Of a DNA stretch of 16,132 nt, positions 1 through 7,338 are shown in pieces. The notes under the pieces were generated by a model. That model was not told the DNA's origin. It saw nothing but the letters and a program-made list of their open reading frames with translations, and did no database searches. Position numbers and translations under genes: made by a program. The DNA is taken from positions 1 to 16,132 of the forward strand of contig CALAQQ010000158.1 in the NCBI GenBank assembly GCA_937888485.1, in the 5' to 3' direction. The number at the start of each line of letters is the position of its first letter. The first letter of the stretch is position 1. The stretch is from an uncultured Clostridia bacterium (lineage in GTDB: Bacteria; Bacillota; Clostridia; Oscillospirales; Acutalibacteraceae).

Positions 1-899
1 GTCTGAGGTTCCCAGCCGAGCTCGCTGCCGATTTTAGTCGGGTCGATGGCGTAACGTCTGTCGTGACCGGGACGGTCTTTGACATAAGTTATCAGGTCAT
101 CGGTTTTGCCGAGGGCAGAGATGATAGTCTTAACAACCTCGATATTAGCCTTCTCGTTATGGCCGCCGATGTTGTAAACCTCACCGATTCTGCCGTTGTC
201 GAGAATCATTGCGATTGCACGGCAGTGATCTTCGACATAGAGCCAGTCACGTACGTTGAGTCCCTCACCGTATACGGGCAGAGGCTTGTCGTGGCTTGCG
301 TTTGCAATCATAAGCGGAATCAGCTTTTCAGGGAAATGATACGGTCCATAGTTATTGGAGCAGCGGCTGATCGACACCGGCAGACCGTAGGTTCTGTGAT
401 ATGCAAGAACCAGAAGATCAGCGCCCGCCTTCGAGCTGCTGTAGGGACTGCTCGTATGGATTGGCGTTTCCTCTGTGAAGAACAGATCGGGTCTGTCAAG
501 CGGAAGATCGCCGTATACCTCGTCCGTAGAAACCTGATGATAGCGCGTGACGCCGTATTTGCGGCAAGCGTCCATCATGACCTGTGTTCCCAGTATGTTG
601 GTCGTCAGGAAGATTTCCGGATTCTCAATGGAACGATCTACATGAGATTCCGCTGCAAAGTTCACCACAATATCCGGATGTTCCGCTTCAAACAGCTTAT
701 AAATCGCTTCCCGATCACAGATATCCGCCTTGACAAAACGGAAATTCGGATCGTCCATTACAGGAGCAAGCGTGGAGAGATTTCCCGCATAGGTCAGCTT
801 GTCTACACAGATCAGCCGTTCTTCGGGATATTTCTTTCTCATGAAATGTACAAAATTACCGCCAATAAAACCAGCGCCACCTGTTACCAGAACTGTCAT
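1..899 (-). CDS. rfbB: dTDP-glucose 4,6-dehydratase, 3' end missing
   Basis: Converts dTDP-glucose to dTDP-4-keto-6-deoxyglucose, the second step of dTDP-rhamnose and related sugar synthesis, in the cytoplasm. Translating the minus strand from the ATG at 899-897 gives 299 residues before the window edge. Visible marks of the extended short-chain dehydrogenase family are the NAD-binding GGAGFIG at residues 7-13, STDEVYGD at 124-131 (catalytic Thr-Asp-Glu 125-127), the catalytic Tyr153-x3-Lys157 (YSSSK) and NNYGPYHFPEKLIP at about 182-195, which is typical of RfbB/RmlB. Family members are usually about 340-350 residues, so roughly 40-50 C-terminal residues lie to the left. The start is supported by GGAG seven bases upstream, in the 11-nt gap after rfbA. 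Together with rfbA this is the start of a dTDP-sugar operon; rfbC and rfbD would be expected beyond the window but are not seen. Confidence 0.95.
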   Translation of the reverse strand, partial: MTVLVTGGAGFIGGNFVHFMRKKYPEERLICVDKLTYAGNLSTLAPVMDDPNFRFVKADICDREAIYKLFEAEHPDIVVNFAAESHVDRSIENPEIFLTTNILGTQVMMDACRKYGVTRYHQVSTDEVYGDLPLDRPDLFFTEETPIHTSSPYSSSKAGADLLVLAYHRTYGLPVSISRCSNNYGPYHFPEKLIPLMIANASHDKPLPVYGEGLNVRDWLYVEDHCRAIAMILDNGRIGEVYNIGGHNEKANIEVVKTIISALGKTDDLITYVKDRPGHDRRYAIDPTKIGSELGWEPQ

Positions 900-910
900 T
901 GCGATTCTCC

Positions 911-1795
911 TTACAATACAAATTTATCTTCTGCTACATGACGCAAATGCACGCCATAAGGGGATTTTCCATACCGTTGAGCAGTTTCCAGAAGCTGTTC
1001 CTTGGAAATCCACTTAGCATAGTAGGCAATTTCCTCCGGCGCGGAAATCACTACGCTCTGACGATTCTGCACCGTCTGCACAAATGTAGCGGCCTCCATC
1101 AGGCTATCCATTGTACCCGTATCGAGCCATGCAAATCCTCTGCCGAGAATCTGCACTTTCAGGTCATTCTGTTCCAGATATAGTCTGTTCAGGTCTGTGA
1201 TTTCAAGCTCGCCTCTTGCAGAGGGCTTCACCTGCTTTGCCATTTCACTGACGCCGTTCGGATAGAAATACAGTCCTGTAATCGCATAATTGGATTTCGG
1301 ATTCTGCGGCTTTTCTTCTACGGAAACTACATTTTTGGATTTATCAAACTCCACAATCCCAAATCGCTCCGGATCATTGACATAGTATCCGAAAATCGTT
1401 GCTTTGCCGTTCTTGGCATTTGCAACCGCGTCGTTCAGGTTTTTGCGGAACCAACCGCCATAGAAGATATTATCCCCCAAAACCATCGCGCAAGGTTCAT
1501 TCCCAATAAATTCTTCACCAATCAAAAATGCCTGCGCAAGTCCGTCCGGACTCGGCTGTACAGCATAGGAGAGATGAATGCCCATACTGCTGCCGTCGCC
1601 CAGAAGCTCTTTAAAGCGGGGCGTATCCACCGGGGTGGAAATGATGAGAATCTCCCGGATGCCGGCCAGCATCAGCGTGGAGAGGGGGTAATAAATCATG
1701 GGTTTATCATAAACGGGCAGAAGCTGCTTACTTGTTACCATTGTAAGCGGATAAAGTCTTGTGCCTGAACCGCCCGCAAGAATTATACCTTTCAA
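911..1795 (-). CDS. rfbA: Glucose-1-phosphate thymidylyltransferase, TTG start
   Basis: Joins dTTP and glucose-1-phosphate to make dTDP-glucose, the first step towards dTDP-rhamnose. The 294-residue product begins MKGIILAGGSGTRLYPLT, the standard family N-terminus, with the nucleotide-binding GGSGTRLYP at residues 8-16, LGDNIF at 106-111 (metal-binding Asp108), EKP at 161-163, GELEITD at 195-201 and LDTGT at 224-228. The length matches the family. The start is chosen as TTG at 1795-1793 because GGAG (1807-1804) sits 8 nt upstream and the protein then begins exactly like its relatives. A GTG at 1804-1802 would add three residues but overlaps that same GGAG and has no ribosome binding site of its own. 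An ATG at 1809-1807 runs into TGA after five codons. The gene is followed after 11 nt by rfbB in the same operon. Confidence 0.94.
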   Translation of the reverse strand: MKGIILAGGSGTRLYPLTMVTSKQLLPVYDKPMIYYPLSTLMLAGIREILIISTPVDTPRFKELLGDGSSMGIHLSYAVQPSPDGLAQAFLIGEEFIGNEPCAMVLGDNIFYGGWFRKNLNDAVANAKNGKATIFGYYVNDPERFGIVEFDKSKNVVSVEEKPQNPKSNYAITGLYFYPNGVSEMAKQVKPSARGELEITDLNRLYLEQNDLKVQILGRGFAWLDTGTMDSLMEAATFVQTVQNRQSVVISAPEEIAYYAKWISKEQLLETAQRYGKSPYGVHLRHVAEDKFVL

Positions 1796-1860
1796 AAAAA
1801 ACACTCCATTTCAGAATGAGATGAAAAGCCGCAATTTACACTTTAATCAAAGTATAGATT

Positions 1861-1889
1861 ATTTTACCACCATTTGTATAAAATGTCAA
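1861..1889 (-). promoter_or_regulatory. Sigma-A-type promoter of rfbAB
   Basis: On the minus strand TTGACA (1889-1884) and TAAAAT (1866-1861) are separated by exactly 17 bp. This is a near-consensus housekeeping promoter. It would start transcription at about 1854 and leave a leader of about 60 nt before the rfbA TTG start. It is divergent from the uvrB promoter. An interrupted inverted repeat, CAACAAA (1887-1893) and TTTGTTG (1925-1931), overlaps the -35 element. Confidence 0.82.
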
Positions 1890-1959
1890 CAAACAAAGAC
1901 AGTTTACGACGTCTGTTTATGAAATTTGTTGATATTCACAATTTTTTTATAATTAATTG

Positions 1960-1988
1960 TTTACATTTAAAAATATATATGTTATAAT
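1960..1988 (+). promoter_or_regulatory. Sigma-A-type promoter of uvrBA
   Basis: TTTACA (1960-1965) and TATAAT (1983-1988) are separated by 17 bp, with one mismatch to consensus in the -35 element. Transcription would start at about 1994-1997, inside the LexA box that follows. The untranslated leader would be about 35 nt, carrying GAGGG (2021-2025) five bases before the uvrB ATG. Confidence 0.85.
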
Positions 1989-1993
1989 TATTA

Positions 1994-2005
1994 GAACATT
2001 TGTTC
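1994..2005. promoter_or_regulatory. LexA (SOS) operator of uvrBA
   Basis: The sequence GAACATTTGTTC is a perfect GAAC-N4-GTTC palindrome, the core of the Gram-positive LexA/DinR box. It lies 5 bp downstream of the -10 hexamer and covers the expected start site, so bound LexA would block initiation. uvrBA is an SOS target in Bacillus subtilis, which fits. LexA itself is not in the window. Confidence 0.88.
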
Positions 2006-2030
2006 ATAACATAAAACAACGAGGGAATAT

Positions 2031-3989
2031 ATGGATAAGTTTGTTTTACATTCAAAATATAAACCGACGGGTGACCAGCCTCAGGCTATCGCCCGGCTTG
2101 TTGACGGTCTTAACAAGGGATATGACGAGCAAACACTTCTCGGCGTTACAGGTTCAGGTAAAACATTCACAATGGCGAATATAATCGAAAAAGTCAACAG
2201 GCCGACACTTGTGCTTGCTCATAATAAGACACTCGCAGCACAGCTTTGCTCGGAATTCCGTGAGTTTTTCCCCGAAAATGCGGTTGAATACTTCGTCAGT
2301 TACTATGATTATTATCAGCCCGAAGCATATATTCCCACAACCGATACCTATATTGAAAAAGATTCTGCCGTAAATGATGAAATCGATAAACTACGACACT
2401 CTGCCACATCTGCGCTTTCCGAAAGGCGTGATGTTATTATCGTTGCGAGTGTTTCATGTATTTACACTCTCGGCGACCCCATCGACTACCGAAGCATGGT
2501 TATTTCTCTGAGAACAGGTATGGAGAAAAGCCGTGATGAACTGATTGAAAAACTCGTTTCGATTCAGTATGAAAGAAATGATATTGATTTCAGCCGTAAC
2601 AAATTCAGAGTAAGGGGCGATGTGGTTGAGATATTCCCCGTTTATTCAAACGAAAACGGTATCAGAGTTGAATTTTTCGGCGATGAAATCGACAGAATAA
2701 ACGAGATAAATGCATTGACGGGTCAGGTGAAAAGTGTACTTTCCCATGCAGCGATTTATCCTGCATCCCACTATGTTATCGCACCCGATAAAATGGAAAA
2801 ATCCATTTCAAACATTTTTGAAGAAATGCTTCAAAGAGAGAAGTATTTCCAGGAAAACGGAAAACTTCTTGAAGCACAAAGAATCCGTCAGCGAACGGAA
2901 TATGACATTGAGATGCTTCGTGAAACGGGATTTTGCAAAGGAATTGAAAACTATTCAAGAATCATGTCAGGCAGACCTGAGGGTTCTGCACCGTTCACAC
3001 TTCTCAATTATTTTCCCGATGATTTTCTTTTGTTTGTTGATGAATCTCATGTAACCCTGCCGCAGGTCAGAGCAATGTACGGCGGTGACAGAGCAAGAAA
3101 AGAGAGCCTTATTAATTTCGGGTTCAGACTTCCCTCTGCATATGACAACAGGCCCCTGACTTTTGATGAGTTTTACGAAAGAACAGGACAAAAAATATTT
3201 GTCAGTGCAACTCCCGGTCAGCTTGAAAAAGAAAAAAGCGCACAAATTGCAGAACAGGTTATAAGACCTACCGGACTTCTTGACCCTGAAATTTCGGTAA
3301 GACCCGTTGAAGGTCAGATTGATGACCTTGTTTCCGAAATCAACGAAAGAACAGCCAAGGGCGAAAGAGTTCTTGTTACAACTCTCACCAAACGTATGGC
3401 GGAAGATTTGACGGATTATCTTGAAAACCTCGATATAAAAGTACGTTACATGCACCACGATATAGACACAATTGAGCGAATGGAAATCATCAGAGGTCTG
3501 CGTCTCGGAGATTTTGATGTTTTAATCGGCATCAACCTCCTGCGTGAAGGTCTCGATATTCCCGAAGTTTCACTTGTTGCAATTCTCGATGCGGATAAAG
3601 AAGGTTTTCTTCGTTCGGAAACATCGCTTGTTCAGACAATAGGACGTGCCGCAAGAAATGCAAACGGAACCGTTATCATGTATGCAGACTGCGTTACTCC
3701 GTCAATGGAAAAAGCGATAACCGAAACAGAACGCCGCAGGCAAAAACAAATGGCATACAACGAAGAAAACGGAATCATTCCTCAGACTATCGTCAAGGAT
3801 GTTCACGAAATCATTGAAATTTCCGCAAAGGATGACAGCGACAAGCCGATTTCAAAGATGAGCAGAAAAGAACGTGAAGAAATGATAGTAAGACTTACTG
3901 CAGAAATGAAATCGGCTGCAAAGATTCTTGAATTTGAACATGCGGCATTCCTTCGTGACAAGATAGAGAAATTAAGAAGAGGTAAATAA
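2031..3989 (+). CDS. uvrB: UvrABC system protein B
   Basis: UvrB is the damage-verification helicase-like subunit of nucleotide excision repair; it is loaded by UvrA and recruits UvrC to make the incisions. The 652-residue protein is full length. It has Walker A GVTGSGKT at residues 38-45, motif Ia HNKTLAAQL at 64-72, the tyrosine-rich beta-hairpin YYDYYQPEAYIP at 91-102 that inserts between DNA strands, the Walker B-like DESH at 337-340, SATP at 392-395, motif VI QTIGRAARN at 535-543, and a C-terminal UVR domain at about 611-650 for UvrC contact. The start has GAGGG five bases upstream. The stop codon overlaps the uvrA ATG by one base (TAATG), so the two genes are probably translationally coupled. 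Expression should be DNA-damage induced, given the LexA box upstream. Confidence 0.98.
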   Translation: MDKFVLHSKYKPTGDQPQAIARLVDGLNKGYDEQTLLGVTGSGKTFTMANIIEKVNRPTLVLAHNKTLAAQLCSEFREFFPENAVEYFVSYYDYYQPEAYIPTTDTYIEKDSAVNDEIDKLRHSATSALSERRDVIIVASVSCIYTLGDPIDYRSMVISLRTGMEKSRDELIEKLVSIQYERNDIDFSRNKFRVRGDVVEIFPVYSNENGIRVEFFGDEIDRINEINALTGQVKSVLSHAAIYPASHYVIAPDKMEKSISNIFEEMLQREKYFQENGKLLEAQRIRQRTEYDIEMLRETGFCKGIENYSRIMSGRPEGSAPFTLLNYFPDDFLLFVDESHVTLPQVRAMYGGDRARKESLINFGFRLPSAYDNRPLTFDEFYERTGQKIFVSATPGQLEKEKSAQIAEQVIRPTGLLDPEISVRPVEGQIDDLVSEINERTAKGERVLVTTLTKRMAEDLTDYLENLDIKVRYMHHDIDTIERMEIIRGLRLGDFDVLIGINLLREGLDIPEVSLVAILDADKEGFLRSETSLVQTIGRAARNANGTVIMYADCVTPSMEKAITETERRRQKQMAYNEENGIIPQTIVKDVHEIIEISAKDDSDKPISKMSRKEREEMIVRLTAEMKSAAKILEFEHAAFLRDKIEKLRRGK

Positions 3990-6814
3990 TGGCTTTAAAA
4001 TATTTGACAGTTAAGGGTGCAAAAGAGCATAACCTTAAAAATGTAGATATAACAATCCCCCGTGACAAGCTTGTTGTTTTTACGGGTCTTTCAGGTTCGG
4101 GCAAATCATCCCTTGCTTTTGACACAATATATGCTGAGGGACAAAGAAGATATGTTGAATCTCTTTCATCATATGCAAGACAGTTCCTCGGACAGATGGA
4201 AAAACCTGCGGTTGACAGCATTGAAGGTCTTTCCCCTGCTATTTCAATTGACCAGAAAACGACCTCAAAAAACCCCCGTTCAACTGTCGGAACAGTAACA
4301 GAGATTTACGACTATCTGCGTCTGCTTTATGCGAGAATAGGCATTCCTCACTGTCCCGAGTGCGGCAGAGAAATCAGCAAGCAAACTGTTGACGACATAA
4401 CAAAACGCGTTCTTTCAATGCCCGAAGGAACAAGAATTCAGGTTATGGCACCTATTGCAAGGGGTAAAAAAGGCGAATACGTCAAAGAACTTGAGCAAAT
4501 CAGAAAAGGCGGTTTTGCAAGAGTCAGAATTGACGGTATAAACTATGATTTATCCGAAGAAATAAAGCTTGAAAAAAATATAAAGCACAATATTGAAGTT
4601 ATCGTTGACAGACTCGTCATAAAAGACGGCATCCGTTCAAGGCTTGCCGATTCAATTGAAACGGCAACGAATCTTACCGACGGTCTTTTGCTGATTGATG
4701 TTGTTGACGGCGAAGAACAGCTTTACTCCCTCAACTACGCCTGCCCCGAACACGGTGTTAACATTGAAGAACTTGAACCCCGTTCTTTTTCGTTCAACAA
4801 TCCCTTCGGTGCTTGTCCCAAATGTACGGGACTGAGCGTATTTATGAAGGTTGACCCGAAGCTTATTGTTCCCGATCAGAATCTATCGATAAAAGGCGGT
4901 GCAATACAGGCAAGCGGATGGAGTTCATCTGACGGCGGTACAATTGCACAGATGTATTATGAGGGACTTGCAAAAGCTTATGATTTTTCGCTTGACACAC
5001 CGTTCAAAGAACTTTCAAAGAAGGCAAAGGATGTTATTTTTTACGGAACAGACGGTAAAAAAATCAAGCTTGAACGTAAAAGTGAATACGGAAGCGGCAC
5101 ATATATGACTGATTTTGAGGGTATTGTCAACAACCTTGAAAGACGCTACAAAGAAACCACAAGTGAATGGTCAAGAACTGAAATTGAGAGCTACATGTCT
5201 TCGGTGAAATGTCCCGAATGCGGCGGTGCAAGACTCAAAAAAGAATCTCTTGCTGTCACAGTCGGCGGAATTAACATCGATGAATTCACAAACAAATCCA
5301 TCGGAGAAGAAATCGATTTTCTGAGCAATCTCAAACTCCGTGAAAGAGACGAGATGATTGGCGAACAAATTATAAAAGAAATCAAAGGCAGGCTTGAATT
5401 TCTTTCAAGTGTCGGTCTTGACTATCTTTCTCTTTCAAGACCGTCGGCAACTCTTTCCGGCGGTGAGGCACAGAGAATACGCCTTGCAACTCAGATTGGT
5501 TCATCTCTCATGGGTGTTTTATATATTCTCGATGAACCGAGCATCGGACTACACCAGCGTGATAACGCAAAACTTCTCAACACGCTCCGCCATCTGCGCG
5601 ATATCGGTAATACCCTTATCGTTGTTGAACACGACGAAGAAACAATGGAAGCGGCAGATTATATAGTTGACGTCGGACCCGGTGCAGGCATTCATGGCGG
5701 CGAAATTGTTTGCTGCGGAAGTGTTGATGATATCAAAAACTGCGAAAACTCAATTACAGGACAGTATTTAAGCGGCAAGAAATTCATTCCCGTTCCCGAA
5801 AAACGCAGAGAAGGAAACGGAAAATCGCTTACGGTTCACGGTGCAAAAGAAAATAATCTCAAAAATATCGATGTCGAATTTCCTCTCGGAAAGTTCATCA
5901 GTGTAACGGGTGTTTCGGGTTCGGGAAAATCATCTCTCGTCAACGAAATTCTGAAAAAATATCTTGTAACTCATCTTAACGGTGCAAAAAAAGTTCCCGG
6001 TGACCATGATAAAATCACGGGAACAGAATATCTTGATAAAGTTATCGACATCGACCAGTCACCTATCGGCAGAACTCCCCGTTCAAATCCCGCAACCTAT
6101 ACGGGAGTTTTCAATGATATCAGAGAGCTTTTTGCTTCAACGGTTGACTCGAAGAAGAAAGGCTACAAGGCAAACCGTTTTTCATTCAATGTCAAAGGCG
6201 GTCGATGTGAAGCATGTCAGGGTGACGGTATTGTCAAAATCGAAATGCACTTCATGAGCGATATCTATGTGCCTTGCGAAGTTTGTAAGGGTAAGAGATA
6301 TAACCGAGAAACACTTGAGGTACATTATAAAGGCAAGAATATCGCCGATATACTTGATATGACGGTTGAGGAAGGCATGAACTTCTTTGAAAGCATACCG
6401 AAAATCCACCGTAAAATAAAAACTCTTTATGATGTCGGACTGGGATATATCAAAATCGGACAACCTGCAACAACTCTTTCGGGCGGTGAAGCGCAGAGAG
6501 TCAAGCTTGCAACCGAGCTTGCAAGGCAGTCAACAGGCAAGACGGTTTACATTCTTGACGAGCCGACAACGGGACTACACACAGCCGATGTTCACAGACT
6601 GATTGAAGTTTTGCAAAAGTTTGTTGATAAGGGCAATACAGTTATTGTTATCGAGCATAATCTTGATGTTATAAAGGTTGCCGACCATATCATCGACCTC
6701 GGACCTGAGGGCGGCAACGGCGGCGGCAAAATCGTTGCACAAGGAACGCCCGAAGAGGTTGCAAAATGCAAAAAGTCATATACGGGTATGTATCTTAAAG
6801 AGGTGCTGAAATAA
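3989..6814 (+). CDS. uvrA: UvrABC system protein A, excinuclease ATPase
   Basis: UvrA is the dimeric ABC-type ATPase that scans DNA for bulky lesions and hands them to UvrB. The 941 residues cover a normal family length. Two nucleotide-binding halves are visible: Walker A GLSGSGKS at 33-40, signature LSGGEAQR at 489-496 and Walker B LDEP at 514-517; then GVSGSGKS at 641-648, LSGGEAQR at 830-837 and LDEP at 856-859. The C-terminal zinc module is canonical, C740-x2-C743-x19-C763-x2-C766. The earlier one reads C252-x2-H255-x20-C276-x2-C279, with histidine in place of the second cysteine; I believe this also occurs in other Clostridia. An additional CPECG lies at about residues 122-126. Translation probably depends on coupling to uvrB, since the start codon overlaps its stop. 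Confidence 0.98.
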   Translation: MALKYLTVKGAKEHNLKNVDITIPRDKLVVFTGLSGSGKSSLAFDTIYAEGQRRYVESLSSYARQFLGQMEKPAVDSIEGLSPAISIDQKTTSKNPRSTVGTVTEIYDYLRLLYARIGIPHCPECGREISKQTVDDITKRVLSMPEGTRIQVMAPIARGKKGEYVKELEQIRKGGFARVRIDGINYDLSEEIKLEKNIKHNIEVIVDRLVIKDGIRSRLADSIETATNLTDGLLLIDVVDGEEQLYSLNYACPEHGVNIEELEPRSFSFNNPFGACPKCTGLSVFMKVDPKLIVPDQNLSIKGGAIQASGWSSSDGGTIAQMYYEGLAKAYDFSLDTPFKELSKKAKDVIFYGTDGKKIKLERKSEYGSGTYMTDFEGIVNNLERRYKETTSEWSRTEIESYMSSVKCPECGGARLKKESLAVTVGGINIDEFTNKSIGEEIDFLSNLKLRERDEMIGEQIIKEIKGRLEFLSSVGLDYLSLSRPSATLSGGEAQRIRLATQIGSSLMGVLYILDEPSIGLHQRDNAKLLNTLRHLRDIGNTLIVVEHDEETMEAADYIVDVGPGAGIHGGEIVCCGSVDDIKNCENSITGQYLSGKKFIPVPEKRREGNGKSLTVHGAKENNLKNIDVEFPLGKFISVTGVSGSGKSSLVNEILKKYLVTHLNGAKKVPGDHDKITGTEYLDKVIDIDQSPIGRTPRSNPATYTGVFNDIRELFASTVDSKKKGYKANRFSFNVKGGRCEACQGDGIVKIEMHFMSDIYVPCEVCKGKRYNRETLEVHYKGKNIADILDMTVEEGMNFFESIPKIHRKIKTLYDVGLGYIKIGQPATTLSGGEAQRVKLATELARQSTGKTVYILDEPTTGLHTADVHRLIEVLQKFVDKGNTVIVIEHNLDVIKVADHIIDLGPEGGNGGGKIVAQGTPEEVAKCKKSYTGMYLKEVLK

Positions 6815-6829
6815 ATTCACTTCGCAATC

Positions 6830-6861
6830 ACCTCATCCGTCGCTGCAGTGACGGATGAGGT
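6830..6861. repeat. Perfect palindrome downstream of uvrA
   Basis: ACCTCATCCGTC (6830-6841) is perfectly complementary to GACGGATGAGGT (6850-6861). With an inner G-U and C-G pair the hairpin has about 14 base pairs and a TGCA loop. It sits 15 bp after the uvrA stop, where a terminator is expected, but no T-run follows on either strand, so it is not a classical intrinsic terminator. It could be a transcript-end stabilising hairpin or a copy of a short dispersed palindromic repeat. Confidence 0.7.
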
Positions 6862-6917
6862 AGAATCTTAAAAATAAAAACATGATATTTACAAAATAAT
6901 TCTTATCGGGAGTTTTT

Positions 6918-7301
6918 ATGAAAACACTCAATTTTCTTGAAACCAATATCAACAAAAATATGACTCTTCTTACAATTGTTGATACGTTCAGTCAGATGTG
7001 CCGACTAAAAATCAACGGAGAAGATGAAATGTTTTTATTTGAAACCACTCCTATTACATACAATAGCAAACCCATGCTGCTCTTTTCCCTTGTCAGACAG
7101 TTTTCCAACGGCAATGATGAACCGATACAGGTTCACACCGACATAATTTATAACATTGATGAAAACATTAAAAAAACGCTGACCTCCTCATGGCATGAAA
7201 ACTACGGAGATTTTATTCAAACAGTTTTATTCTCAAAAGCATTTGAGATCTGCAAAAACCTCCGTATTGAAAAGCTTGATATATGGGCAGACAAAACATA
7301 A
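6918..7301 (+). CDS. Hypothetical protein, 127 residues
   Basis: I do not recognise this protein. It has 127 residues, no signal peptide and no membrane segment, and reads as a soluble cytoplasmic protein of mixed composition. The start is well supported by GGGAG (6908-6912) five bases upstream. The gene is a single unit: a palindrome precedes it and a strong bidirectional terminator begins directly after its stop codon. I see no clear -35/-10 pair in the 103 bp after uvrA, so it may be read through from uvrA or use a weak promoter. No catalytic motif is visible. Codon use is similar to the surrounding genes, which argues for a real gene. Confidence 0.7.
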   Translation: MKTLNFLETNINKNMTLLTIVDTFSQMCRLKINGEDEMFLFETTPITYNSKPMLLFSLVRQFSNGNDEPIQVHTDIIYNIDENIKKTLTSSWHENYGDFIQTVLFSKAFEICKNLRIEKLDIWADKT

Positions 7302-7338
7302 AAAATCCGCTATGCGAAATGCATAGCGGATTTTGTTT
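7302..7338. terminator. Bidirectional intrinsic terminator
   Basis: AAAATCCGCTATGC (7302-7315) and GCATAGCGGATTTT (7321-7334) form a perfect 14-bp stem with loop GAAAT. T-rich tracts follow on both strands (TTTTGTTT on plus, TTTTTATGTTTTG on minus). It separates two convergent genes and serves both; the minus-strand gene's stop codon lies just beyond it. Confidence 0.9.

Noticed and set aside
63..941. Long open frame on the plus strand opposite rfbB
   Set aside because: It is antisense to a clear rfbB gene, has no plausible ribosome binding site, and its protein has no recognisable motif.
2967..3458. 163-residue open frame antisense to uvrB
   Set aside because: It lies wholly within uvrB, which carries all expected motifs, and has no ribosome binding site.
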